Below are positions 51,541 to 63,930 of a DNA stretch of 64,000 bases, piece after piece (the stretch's first letter is position 1; the number at the start of each line of letters is the position of its first letter). Where the stretch lies: the NCBI GenBank assembly GCA_008694505.1, contig VZDJ01007753.1:28501643-28565642 (forward strand). The letters are read 5' to 3'. The DNA is from Cyanoderma ruficeps (taxonomy: Eukaryota > Chordata > Aves > Passeriformes > Timaliidae). The position numbers were made by a program, and so were the translations under genes. The notes under the pieces were generated by a model. It searched no databases, was not told the DNA's origin, and saw only the letters and a program-made list of their open reading frames with translations.

Positions 51541-54500
51541 AAATTTTTGTTTGTGGCAAACAAATGTTTCCAGCAAAGTATCTGCATTTAGTGCCAGTCA
51601 TGGCTTCTTCTTTCTAGACTATCTGTAGGACTTTTGGCCAATTTCGTCATGGGAGTACTCACATCACTATTGCCTTCCAGGAACCATATTCAAAAGCAAA
51701 GGATAGCTCTTCTCAGGCCATACTTGTCAGGTTCCTTGCATGTAACAGACTCTAAATTGTGCAAATACACGACTAATTTCTCTTGCAGACTACGTTCTGT
51801 TTCATATTTCCCACACAACACTGGATACTTTCCTGTACTGTAAAGATTTCTGAATTCCAAATATGTCAGAAGATCAGTGATGAACAGATCCATGAAAGCT
51901 TACACTATTTGTTTCACAGGCCCATTTTTTCCCTACCCCTTAGAAGTGTACTCCAGGGTACATTTCAAGGTATTATCAGTTTATAAAGAGAAGAAGGGAA
52001 ACTTTTTGATATTCATTGGTCTCTAAAAACCAGTAAATATTCCTGCATCCATGTACAAGCTCAGTAAATCTAGAAGTTCACCAAAGTAAGAATTGAAAAT
52101 ATTAAGTAAAAATTCAAAATGTTTTTAAAAAGTTTAAATGTTAAGAATACCATTTCCTATATCTATCTTAAATGTTGTAAAAGTACTGACACATTGGTTG
52201 ATAGTGTTTGTGGCATATTCATTCAAAATAATCTAACCCATAGTAAAGATTAAATTCTTTTGAGTAAGCCTTTCAGACAAGTACAACAGGAAATGGGTTT
52301 GTACTTGTTTGAATACGTGAATTCAAAATGCACTTAGAAGGATTATTTACTGCTTTTGTTATGAGAAAGAAAATAAATTCATGCAGACTATAAAATCGTA
52401 AGAGCAAAATCAATGCTAAAATTAGGGACTGAATATACAAGAAATATGCATAGAACAAAAATTACAGTGAAGCAAGGAGCCATTACTACAGTGTTCAGGT
52501 GAGTCATAACCAACTTCATTAAACTGCTAAAAGGAGCAAGAAGGTCAATGGTTGTTGTTGTTGCAAAACTCATCCCCCTTTTACTTTCTTCATAACTTTT
52601 TGAAGAACAACTCTTCACATTATCAGCTGTTATAGGAGCACATACCCTTCTCTCTCACAAGCCCATTTGTGTGCCTCTTAAAATTCTGACACTGAGACCT
52701 TACTATCCATTCCAGTTCAGAATAGAGATCCACAAATAACAAGGCTGCAGGACTAATACCACAGAAGTCCAAGGACTGTATTGAGTTTAATTAAAAATTT
52801 ACAGATGATGAAATCATCTTTTCATTCCTGAGATAAGATAGGAGTAATGTCTTTGAAGCTACCACCACCCTGTTTTCTTGAAGTGGCCACATATGGAAAG
52901 GACGGAAATTTTGCAGTCCACAGGGAAGCTTGTATGAATTATGACTGAAACATGCTGAGCAGGAAATTTGGACCACAGCAGACGAGAGCCAGGGTGTATT
53001 CACTGGATAGCTGCACAGCTGCAGAAAGAAACAGCATTGCTTTACAATGACCTTTAACTAAATAGACCTGAAACAAAGTGGAATGTGTCTTTTAGTAACT
53101 CTCCAACCCTGTAATCTTAGAGTAGGCAAAAATCAGGACCAAACTGGGAACTTAGATAGGCCGGTGAAGTTAAAGATGTCTGATGATAATTTTATCCATT
53201 AGGATGTCAGGTACTGGTGTCACTCACTATTCAGCAGAAATCTGATTCATAATCAATACATAGCTCACTTTGATGATCATGAAGGTGGAAATTCCTCCAC
53301 AGAGCTATATGCCTTAAAATAATGACATTGCAACTTTAAGACTGGTATTTTATTTCTAAAAATACTATTGAAATAACACAGGTTTCAGGCAAAATTTTTG
53401 GCAAATTGAGTGTTAACAACTTATGAGAAGTTGTCTAACAGTCTCTTGCATCTCTTTTATATCTCTTTTATGGAAGAGATTTTATTTAAAGATGATAAGA
53501 CAACAGCTTTAAATTATTTCGTCATATAAATGCTAGGAGTCTCCAAAGTTTTTTTCTTTTTCTCTCCATATCAGAAAATGAGTGTGGTAATGCTTTGACT
53601 GCAGTCAGTAGAATTGTCCCTATTCAATTACACCCTAAACCTGCAACAGGATTTGCTAATGCATAAAAAGCAAAACCTCATACAATTGATATGCAAAAGG
53701 TTATTATGATACATGGTCAGTAATGAACATTTTCCTTTCTTTTTTTCTGGAAGGCCCAATTTCAGAATCAGAGGAATACTCAATACCAAATACCTATTTG
53801 AAAAGGAACAATTCTGCAACCAGTAATCAAATTAAACATTCAAAATCTGCTTCAGACCAGCTTCCATGGCATTAGATGCTACCTGAAGTGCATGAAGATT
53901 GCAGCATCAGGGATGACATGAGTAAAGGCCAACAATGACAGAAGGAAATAGATAAAGGCCATTCAGAAGAAACGCCTTCAGAAAATTCCCCCTCCCTGTT
54001 CTTCTGTAGTTAGTATTAAATAAAATCCTAACTTATCAACTCAAATTCATAATTCTGAAAATAATTCTGCCTATCCCACAGCATGACAGAGGTCATGAGA
54101 ACATGGCTACCAAGAACTAAAAACTAAGGACTTTGCTGTCCATCAGGCCACCAGGGTGCTGCTCACTGTTCCTCTAAACTGTTCCAGAAATAAATGCTGA
54201 GATAGAAATGGGAAGGAACTGCAGTCATAGTTGGTTTTTTCACCACTGCTAATGGTAGATTTTTCCACACGAACTGCCATGTTTAGAGATAGCTGCTCAG
54301 TCTAGGGAAGCTAGAAAAGCTGCAATGTGGTATACTATATCTATATTCTTTCTAGTCTAATTAGAAACCCCCACCTTCATAGTCATGGGTTTATTACCCG
54401 ATAGTCATGCACTAGCACAATGTGATGCGTTTGTTTCCATCAGTAAAGGGAATGTTGAGTTCTTTGTTCATCCTCCACATTCTGCCTCAGATAAAATATT

Positions 54501-56366
54501 GGCTTCAGTTAATTCAGTGAAAATTTTACCACAACTAGATCAGCATATCATGCATTCTGTTTTGAGAACTTGAAAACTATAAACATCTTTCAGTCATTCT
54601 AGGTTTTATAAGAGAAAAAAGTAGCTACATGTAGGTTTATTTCCCTTCTCTTATCTGGACACATCTTATCTGGATAAAACTGGTATGTCTGTTTGCATTT
54701 TAAAAAAGAGAGATGTCTTCCAGTTCTCATCTGCTGTGTAGGTCTCCTGGTGTCTGAGCTGTAGGGTAAAAATTAAGTGTCTTGGCCATGCCAAGAGAAC
54801 ACATAAAGACCTCTGCTCCCTATGGTTTCCCCTAGAGCTTAGAGCCTGGCAGCCAGATTACCCAGCAGCTAAAAGCAGGAACTGCTGGCTACTAAAATGC
54901 ATACTGACAAACCAGGCATGGCCACAGCTCCCAGGGCTTAGTTCAGAGACCCTGCAGCAGTGATTGCCATTATTCATTCCGACAGCAAAATGTTAGATTA
55001 CATAGACTATCCCTAAGGAGGCTTGCACATGACACAGCTCCTAATTTTCTGTTATTCTTGTATTTGATCTCAAAAGCACAGGAAGAACAGTCATCTTTTG
55101 GGAGAAATGAGGGCCTACCATCCTGTGGACAAGAAGGTTTCACAGAATGAGAAGTAAATATATGCTTTGACCTATTACCCACCAAACCCAACAGTACAGA
55201 CCCAACAGACTGTTTGGCATGAAAAAGGGAATGATGCAAACTGCTGGGGAAGGGACGTACAGCATGACAGCGAAACAGGAAAAGAGAAAAAACGAAAGAA
55301 ATTCCATCTGAATGGTGGTCTAAAAGAATTGTTTCTCAGCACACATTAGTTGAAAGACTGAGGGGAGCAGAGGGTGTCTCCCATCCCTTGTATAAATGCT
55401 AACAAACTGCTCAAAATAGTGTTCTGTATATCCAGGGCTTGCCTTTAATATTCAGTGGATCATGACATACCATACCAAACCCCTCTGGGCATGTCTAAAT
55501 CAGTGGTTCAATTTGGATCACTTTTCAAGCGTATCTCCTAATATAACTGTTCAGTTCTCTTTTATTCACACTGCAGAGTGGTGCCTGAGTGCAAAAACTG
55601 GGTATGGGCCCCAGGAGCGCCCCTCATGTACTGCCACCACAAACAAGCACTAAATCAGGGGACTATATTTGTGCTAGTCCAGGCTCTCTTCCACTACCAA
55701 AGGATTCATTCTGAATGCAGCAAAAAGTATGTGAGTCATTATTAATATAGGAAGGTAAACATGGATGCTATCTGTAATATTTTTCTACTTTTTGTACCTT
55801 CCTGCTGATCTAAGAGCTCAAGATTGAACATCTTCTAACAAATGCGTGTACTTAAAAACTGCCTTCTTTTCTGTATTTCACTTGCATATTATCAGACTCA
55901 GTGTGCACTCTAAGGTGATGTAAGGTACGTTACTGATCATGACACAGGGATGAAACAGCCATTTACCAATCCTGCCTGCTTCATGACCTTGACCTAGTCA
56001 TCTTCTCCTTAGATAGTTTTGGAAATTGCAAAAGGCATTTTCTCTCAGAAAATTACAGCAACTGGATAAATAAGATGGTAGCTAGCATGAAAGAAGTGAA
56101 AACAATTTGTGTTTTGTGTGTCAAAAGAAGATGACATGCATAGGTAAGAAATGAAAAACAAATACTTTGGGTTTTAAATTGAGGTGAAAATAAAATTATG
56201 GAAAAACAGGGACACTTACATGCGTGCAACTGTCTGTGAAAATGACTAATAGTACCTTTACCCAATGCATAGAAACGTTTTTATTGCCTTTGACCCCTGT
56301 CCACACTATGAGGCAGCAATGTGAATATATGTACTAAATACCATGATACACTTTATTGTTTCACAC
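51541..56366. other. Unique noncoding DNA
   Basis: No gene recognised. An 11-bp direct duplication (ATCTCTTTTAT) lies at 53450-53471. Short frames on both strands appear random. Confidence 0.55.
53450..53471 (+). repeat. 11-bp direct tandem duplication
   Basis: ATCTCTTTTAT occurs twice without a spacer. It is a small slippage-type repeat. Confidence 0.9.
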
Positions 56367-56979
56367 TGTCATAATTTAACCCCAGTCAGCAACTAGGCAT
56401 CACAGAGCTGCTCACTGACTCCCTGCCCCTGAAGTGGAGAGAAGAATCAAGTAAAAAAAAAGTAAACCTTGTTGGGTTGTGATAAAACCAGTTCATTTTA
56501 ATGAACAAATTAAAGTTCAAATTAAAACAAAATACAATACTAATAATAGCAATAATGATACTGATTGCAACAATAATTGTAATGAACAGGAGAGGGAGGG
56601 AAAGGAATAAAACCCAAGAACAAAAGATTCACAATGTAGTTGCTCACCACCCACTGACTAATGTCCAGCCTGCCCCCAAGCAGATTTCAGCAGCTCCTGG
56701 GTTACTCCCCCCAGCTTATATATTGAGCATGGCATTCTATGGTATGGAATGTCCCTTTGGCCAGTTTGGTCACCTGTCCTGGCCAGGCTCCCTCCCAGCT
56801 GTCTGTGCAGCTCCCCACTGGCAGAGCAAGAGACACTGAAAAGTCCTTGACTCAGGGTGAGCGACACTTAGCAATGGCTAAAACATCAGTGCTTCATCAA
56901 CATTATCCTCCTGCTGAATCCAGAACACAGGAGTATGCCCTTCTGCAGTAGCATTGGTGGCTACTTATAGCACAAGACA
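56367..56979 (-). mobile_element. Solo LTR, ERVL-like avian endogenous retrovirus, decayed 5' end
   Basis: A minus-strand copy of the same LTR superfamily as 31816-32430. On the plus strand it starts with the complement of the LTR 3' end (TGTCATAATTTAACCCC). It contains a minus-strand ATTAAA signal at 56497-56502, the complement of TATATAAG at 56716-56723 beside a CCCCCC run, then AAACATCAGTG and ATCAACATTATCC, which are the complement of the left-end block. The last 40 bp (56940-56979) hardly match, so the LTR 5' end is mutated or truncated and my right limit is a guess. No internal retroviral sequence is attached. Flanks show no clear target duplication. Confidence 0.86.
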
Positions 56980-59568
56980 CGAGAACATCAGATAAACGAT
57001 TTAAAAAAAAAAAAAAAGAAAAATCTGAAATATTTTCAGTGACTGTTAGGTGTATAAAATAATGTTCCCCAAATGCTGAACCATTTCCAGAGGTGTACAT
57101 GTAATAAAGATAACCAAAGTTAACTACAGGATTAGGCTTTTCTTTAGTCAGTCTGGTGCAGCTGGACTTAAACTTCACGCTGCACAAACTAGACTGGTGC
57201 TGTCACTGTGTGACATGTACTGCTACTTCAGTTGTTAGCAGTTGTTATTTCCCTTTAATTGTGTGTTATCATTTCTATTATAAAAATAGCTTCCCATTAC
57301 TCTCAAGTGAAAAGAAACAATTACACATCAGAATACGATGAAAACCAAATTTTAACAAGATTTGTGAGTTTAATGATTGTTTGCTGTATAAATATATTTC
57401 AGAAGGCTGAGAAGCTTTTCATCAGGAAGATTTCTATCATTTATTCATACGACCTTTAAATGAAAACCCTGAGGACTCTTCCCACAACCTATATGAAATA
57501 AGTGATAAAATCTAACTGGATGCCATACAACGTCCATGGTTATCCTACAAATTTACTTTGCTCTCCTCAATCATAGAAATATTTCTTGATTTGTTTAAAG
57601 TTATTTGCTTGCAAACAGCACCCCCCCTTCTCTCCAGCCCACCCCATTCATAATTGATCACTCCTCATTTTGCTCTTACATTTAGTGCAATATTTATCCT
57701 GCCAAAATAAATACCTAGCACTGGAAAACAGCAACCAACCAGCATACATTTAAATGTAACAATTACTGTAAAGACTCGGGTGAAGACTAATAACTGAACC
57801 TTTCTAAAATCAGGCGGGATGAAACAGCACAGCTGCCGTAAAAGCCAAGAAGCAGAAAACTTAACGGCTGCTTCTTCAACAAACTTTATCCCTGATCCAG
57901 GCACATTTTAGCTAGGCATGATGAAAATCTGCTAAATACAATTTGTCCTTGGCTATGTTAACAGTCAAAACTTACTCAGTAGCATTTTGGTTGCACCTGC
58001 TGCTGCTGACACTTGTCACTGAGTAACTTTTTGACAGGAGACAAATGATGAAACCCGAGATCCAACCACTTACACATTTATACAAACCTGGTTAACTACC
58101 AGTAGACAGAATTATTCAGATTTGAAAAAGTGTGTCTGAGGTCAGATTTGGGTACCATATTGTATCTTGTTTGCTGAGGCAGCCATCTTGCTCCTGAGAA
58201 CTTGGGAGTGTGCTGGCAGCACATGTGTACAGCCTTCAGCCTTCATGAAAAAAAAAATTAATGACAGAAAGCAGTTTGTTGTATGATATCTAGATAAGAG
58301 ATTTAAACAATGGTACTTTGCGCCACTTATTAATTACTACAGTAGAAAACGTGATGAAGTGGGAAGAATTGCAATGTTACACAGCTTTTGTCAGCCATCT
58401 GATTTGAACTTTTTCAGCAGCTAGGTCTGAAATAAATGCAACTGGATCAAGACAAAAAGATTCATTTATGTATTCTCTAAGCAGCAGCTTGACTCTTTCT
58501 CTGATGAATCTTGTTTAACTCATCTGTTTTCACAGAAGAGTTGTTAATTTCTCAATTAATTGTAAGGTATAAATGACAAAATTTTCTTTTAGGAGAAAAT
58601 GCTTTCTAACATACTATTATAATGAATCACTTCCATCTCTCTATTTGCACTTCATTTTCAATCTACTAAAATTGATGTAAAGTTTAGGCACGCTGCTAAA
58701 AGTAAAATTATAACCAGAATCATGACATCTAAGACACAATATCTGTATTAAAAGGGAAGCTTTTAAAAATATGTTGATGTTTTAATGAAAAGTTAAAATC
58801 TCTGCTGACTCATAGCACATCCAATGATATCAGTCAAAAAGTAAGAACAGAATTTACATCTGAGTGGTTCAAGCAGCACAAAATTTTCCATCTTAATCAA
58901 AAGGTCATGAAAAATGTATGACTTCCAAAGATATGCAATTGAAATGGGTATCAAACGATTTTTAACAAAACTATAACAGGCTATAATTAAATTGATTACC
59001 CAAATTGTATGATATTTTGCTATTTTGCAGAAATATATGGTTGTAAAAGAGTGTTCACTCATTAATTTCTCAGCAAGATTTATGAAATACTTGGTTTGAG
59101 TGGTGCACAGAGTGTCTACAGTTTGAATAGGAGACACTTTACTGAATTAGTCAGTGAGACCTCATTGAAATGACTCAACCCACAAAAACTCTTTTGAATT
59201 TACTTAGGGTTCATAGTGTATGCAGATCAGTCTCATGAATAACCACATCACTGCTGTGCTCAAAAGTTGAAAGATACTGAAGAAAACTATTCATATACTG
59301 TCTCAGGTGTAAATATTTAATGAATTACCATAGGCCTCATTTTAAGTGTCATGGCTGTTTCCTTTTTCTTGCCACAACAGTCGAGACAAAATGACACCAG
59401 GCGAAATGTATCTTGACAGAGAGAGAAGGTATCATCTGCCTTGTGAGCTGTTTGTAGGCTCTTTAAATTGGAGATTTTGAGTGTCAGCCTTACACCACCA
59501 TCAGGAGAAATGTCTGCCACTAAGCTACTCTAATTGCCACTGGCACTCTTGTCTCAAATAATTCAGAT
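56980..59568. other. Unique noncoding DNA
   Basis: AT-rich. An A15 run interrupted once by G lies at 57003-57023. The 114-codon minus-strand frame at 58793-59137 is very AT-rich and looks random. Nothing else recognised. Confidence 0.55.
57003..57023 (+). repeat. A-rich homopolymer tract
   Basis: Fifteen adenines, one G, then five adenines. It sits 24 bp beyond the LTR. Confidence 0.9.
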
Positions 59569-60265
59569 GGAGCTGAAGGGATTGAGCTCCAATTATCACT
59601 GAGAAGGGCTTCAACATGTGGAGGCTTTGCCTCACCTAAGTCTAGACCTAAGTCTAACCCTACAATGGGCTTGAACCTGACAGCCCAGCCATTTCCTGTA
59701 GGAGAATGTGGACAGGAAAACAAATTGCAGTTTTGTCCTCACCCTTTGGCAGCTCCTCTTAAAGTTCAACTCCCTTGGAGCTCTTGGCTTTGTCTCTTTT
59801 CTAGCTCCAGTCCAAGGGTCAGATACAAGTAGTCAAAAGATTTACCATATCCAGAGTCCCCATCCTATAGCAAAGAGGAGAAAATTGTTAGGGGATAGCA
59901 TCTGTGGAGTTTTCCCCTACCTTATTCAGCTTTTAAACCCTTTTCAACCCCTTTCAGCTGGAGCTCTTGGCTTTGCCTCTCTCCTGACCTTAACATAAGC
60001 CTAGGCATGGGATGAACTGTAGCCTGAGATGTCCAGTGTAATCCCAGTGGCACAAACAAGTGTTCTGGTATGAGCCCTTTGCACAGACTCCCCCACTACT
60101 GATCCTCCCCCTTGCACCCACACTGCACCTGGAGCTATGGGCTTCCTGTCTCAGCCCTAATTCTAACCCCAGGCACGGCCTAAGCCTTAGTCCTAGACTT
60201 CCCAGCATGACCCAGAAGTTTATTTGAGAGATAGCTCTTTTTCCTCCCTTCCATGAGAGGCAAGT
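59569..60265 (+). repeat. Degenerate tandem repeat, unit about 160-180 bp
   Basis: A recurring start word marks each unit: GGAG.GCTTTGCCTC at 59620, GGAGCTCTTGGCTTTGTCTC at 59777, GGAGCTCTTGGCTTTGCCTC at 59960 and GGAGCTATGGGCTTC at 60131, giving spacings of 157, 183 and 171 bp. After the start word most units carry a CCTAA-type stretch (CACCTAAGTCTAGACCTAAG; CCTTAACATAAGCCTAGGC; CCCTAATTCTAACCCCAGGC) and then a GCCCAGCC or CCCAG string. On the minus strand these read as repeated GLDLGL-like frames, a composition effect. A fifth partial start word lies at 59569. Copies are well diverged, so this is an old minisatellite or a short relic of a satellite array. Confidence 0.65.
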
Positions 60266-61859
60266 GTTGCTACAAAAATAGGCAAGTATCTGCATATATC
60301 TTAAGCCAACCTGCAGACTGTGTTAAGAAGGTCAAGCTGCCCTTCCCCACTTTGTGACATGTGGATTATAAACACAAGTTTAGTCCTCTGGTCAATTCCT
60401 TACAGGTAAAGTCCTTAGGCAAAAGAAAGAACTCTAAAAAAATGAATTTTTTAGGCATGTTGCCAAATTACAATTGGTTTATGTCAGAATTTCTGCTTTC
60501 AAGGAATCTCTGATTGTTAAAACTATGCCAATGTTGGTAATTATAATGGCAGTATATCATTACTGAGATAATAAAATGCATTATTTCTGATCAAACATTT
60601 TTACTTTATCAGATAGTTGAGGTTAGAAATTTTGAGCAACACTGAACATTTGTAAAGATCAGTAGCTACAAATTCTCAATAAATTAGTACCTATAACCTT
60701 TGTTAGAGGAATCCATCAAAGTGACTAAGCAGGCACTCAAACAATTCCTTTTTGAAAAGTGATATAATTCCCTATAGTGAAATTTTTCATATCCAAAGGA
60801 AACTTTAGTGAATGGAGATATCAAACCTTCTGAGTGTATGCTATAGCACAGGGTACATTATTATACTTATGCCCATGATGGCATTTCTTTTTCCTAGGCA
60901 CTTATGTCAAGCAGGTATGTGTGTGATGCCTAATGAGGTTAGTACTGTTGCAGGAATTACAACTTACAAGTGATATATTTTGAATAAATGCAGTAAGAAA
61001 GAACATCATGCCCACATCTACTTCAACAGAATAGTTTTTACTGACCGTTTTGGGTGCAGGGCATGGCCAAATCCAAGCATAGCAAAATAATGTGCAATTG
61101 GCAACAGCATGAATAAAATGTCTAAATGCCAATTTATAACAATATGAAAGAAGGAAACCCTTTGATCCATGCTCCATAAGTAAATGACCCTTAAAACAAA
61201 TGCTCATGTAAACAAAAACTGGATTATATTTGAACTATAGGTTTTCAAACAGACTAAAGTTCTGAAATCAACCTGGACTTGTTCTTGTTGATGGGTTTGC
61301 AGCTATTGACTTCTGCTCCTTCTCATATCAATGACTGAAAGCTGATTCATATTCGTCCAGTATACAAACTTTAAAGAAGATAATTCTTCAGCTGAACTTT
61401 TGTAATTTCAGAAATTTGAGCAGTGTCAGATAGCATATTGCAAGAAAAGATTTTTCGTGGTGTAATATATATTTTTTTTCTCTGTATGCTGGAAGCTCTG
61501 ATGCTAACACAACAGAATATACAACCTCTAAAACCCCAAATGTAAGTATGAATTTTAATTTGTATGGCATCCCCAAGTGCTCAAACATCTATCTGAAACC
61601 CTTGTACACAGGAACAGTTCTAGAAATGGTAAGATCATTTGCAAAGGCTGCTCAATAAATGCATTTCTATACTAGAATACAAATACAAAAACTCCCCAAA
61701 AGTCACAAAGAATATCATCCAAACAGAACTTGTGTGCAATTACTAAAAACTGAATAAGGTTATTTTTATAATGTGTAGGGGTGTATATATACATCTATAT
61801 GTATTCACAATCTGCTCTTTAAACATAGAAGAAAAAGAAACAGATTGGTAAGGGTCATG
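60266..61859. other. Unique noncoding DNA
   Basis: AT-rich, no exon, RNA gene or repeat recognised between the tandem repeat and the G-skewed tract. Confidence 0.5.
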
Positions 61860-63450
61860 CAAAAGTATGCATGTGCTAAATGTAATACCCTTGACAAGAT
61901 GTCAAAAAGCACATGCCCATCACATGGGAGTGCCTAGGTGTGTACGACTGGAGGTGATGAGTGATATGAGGAAGGTCATACAGTCAGAGATGTTACATGC
62001 ATGTGTTTGTATAAATGCTGGTGTTGCAGAGGGGTATAAGGACATATATGGTTCTAGAGAGAATAAATTCCTCATGATGGGTTGTAATGAATTGATGGTA
62101 ATGCTGCATGTATCTGCATATTAAAGTGGTGGGTAGTGATAATATGCATAATTGTGATGGTGGGCAGACGGTGATAACAAGATGTGTGAACAGTAGGAGG
62201 TGATGGGTATGCATGGTAAAACGCGTAGGTTGCAAGGATGCATGTGTGATGCTCAGTATAGTGGTGCTGTGGGGAGCATATAGCAGCATATGCACTGTGG
62301 TGATATTTGCGTGATATGGACCTACTGTTCTTGACAAAAGTAGGTGGTGCTCTTAGGCGGCAGTTTATGTGAAGAGACAGGTCATTACCCACACAGGTGT
62401 GTTTCGTTCACACAGATGGGGGCCTACAACCAAGAGAACAAATAAGCATTTACTGAGTGTTTTCTGTGTATGCCTGTGCTGAGAGAGTGTTGTTGCAGTG
62501 AGCAGGTGTAAGGGGCTGTGTGAACTAGTGAGTAACCATGTCTGGTTAATACAGAATGGTCAGGGGTATATATCGAATGGTGGTGGTGATATATGAAAAT
62601 TGAATCAGTGGTTATGTACAAGCGTGTGAGGACAGGTTGTATACTCAGGAAAACAACATATAGGGAGAAGAGACATATTGCCCAGAAGGAGAGGTGTATG
62701 GGAAGGTCATGCTCTTCTTTTTTTAAGAAAAGTTTTCTTGCCAGAAAACAGAGATGCAGTATTAGGACTATCTGAAGATGTTCATGTGTGTTTAGAACAG
62801 GTGGTGTGGATGAGGTGTTTAAGGTGTCAGTGTCTGCCTAGAGATAACAATATGAGGAACTACTGATATATGTGTGTTCACCTAGAATCAGGATGTATGT
62901 AAAAAATAGCACAGCATAGGTCAAGGTGTAGAAGTGGTTGGTGGGTACAGCATGGAAGAAGTTATGTAGTGACAGCTACACATACACAGCGTATGAATGG
63001 AGATGGTGCCAATGGTTTGTGTCACTGTACAGGCTCAGGAGGGTTTATAGCCTCCCCTGGTGTGGATACAATCCTGTCAGGGATATGCATATGTTTTAAG
63101 CACAATATTAAGAGAGGGGGTTGTAACACTGGTGAGGCAGCACGTGGTGATTGAGCTTGAAGTGATCCTATGATTGGAAGCAGATGTGTGGGGACAGAGG
63201 AGTGATCAACAAGAGATGATCTTGGTGTCACTGTGGAGTAAATAGTCATGCCAAGTTACAGTGTGCAAATCGGTCACTCAGTCTTGGATGGGTCCGACAG
63301 AGGCAAAAACGTGCCAGGGTGTTAGAATATGATGGGGGGGAGCATCTTTCAGGACAGAGTGTGTGCAGAGGGGCAGGGCTGCTCACGAGTGATATCTAGA
63401 GGCGGTGATGGTGGGACAGGACAAGGTAGGGGGCACTGAGCTGCGTGGTG
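61860..63450 (+). other. Strand-asymmetric G+T-rich tract, origin unknown
   Basis: The plus strand carries far more G than C here. For example, 62161-62220 has 23 G against 5 C, and 63361-63420 has 28 G against 9 C. Words such as GGTGATG, GTGATATG, ATGCATGTGTGATG and TGTGTG recur irregularly, but I cannot fix a period. Plus-strand frames are short. Possible readings are a very decayed minisatellite, or the non-template strand of a transcription unit that has gained G and T by transcription-linked mutation or selection. No RNA gene is recognisable. Confidence 0.5.
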
Positions 63451-63873
63451 GTAGAAGGCATGGAGAGTGCTGTGTTCATAGGGTTGAATGTTTTGTGCTT
63501 TGTCGGTCGGTGCCATGCCTGTCGTCAGTGCTGTGAAGTGGCCAATGCACAGGGTGCAGCGACACGAGAGGGTTACAGCAGCTGCGTAGACACGAGGCGT
63601 GCTTGCCCAGGTAACACTACCCACCCACGCAAGACCCAGGCTTTTTTCTTAAAGGAGAAAACCTCTTTGCCAGGGGTGACCCTGGTCTGGACCTAGGTGC
63701 TATGAAGGGAGAGCAGCGAAGAATGGATGCGGAGGAGAGGATGGTGGACGGGGAGGTGGGGGAAACAATACTGGGTGGGAAGAGAAGTGCGGGATCGGGG
63801 GGCACTGAGTAGTGCTGAGCAGTGGGAACAGGGAACAGGCTACCCTCGAGCTGCCGGATTTGCGAGCAGCCAA

Positions 63874-63881
63874 GGGGCGGG
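63874..63881 (+). promoter_or_regulatory. GC box (Sp1-type)
   Basis: GGGGCGGG followed by AT, close to the Sp1/KLF consensus, within the CpG-enriched right-edge segment. Confidence 0.5.
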
Positions 63882-63890
63882 ATGAGAGGC

Positions 63891-63918
63891 GGGCAAGGGG
63901 AGTGAGGGGTGGGAAGGG
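63891..63918 (+). other. Potential G-quadruplex
   Basis: Five runs of three or four guanines separated by loops of 3, 5, 1 and 2 bases, which satisfies the canonical G-quadruplex pattern. The GC box lies just upstream, and a looser G-rich string is at 63750-63779. Confidence 0.7.
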
Positions 63919-63930
63919 ACATCCACTTAC

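Larger units (their letters stand above)
63280..63930. promoter_or_regulatory. CpG-enriched, GC-box-bearing segment, candidate promoter
   Basis: CpG frequency rises clearly from about 63280 to the right edge compared with the preceding 60 kb (for example GTCGGTCGGTGCC, GCGACACGAG, GCCGGATTTGCGAGC). A GC box (GGGGCGGG) is at 63874-63881. The plus strand is strongly purine-rich from 63700. This is the layout of the edge of a CpG-island promoter. No TATA box is evident, as is usual for such promoters. Direction of transcription is unresolved. Confidence 0.45.

Noticed and set aside
58793..59137. Minus-strand frame of 114 codons
   Set aside because: Very AT-rich, random-looking product without motifs.
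59520..60295. Minus-strand frames with repeated GLDLGL-like residues as a repetitive protein
   Set aside because: Frames are interrupted and the repeat is in the DNA at about 160-180 bp, so the protein pattern is a by-product.
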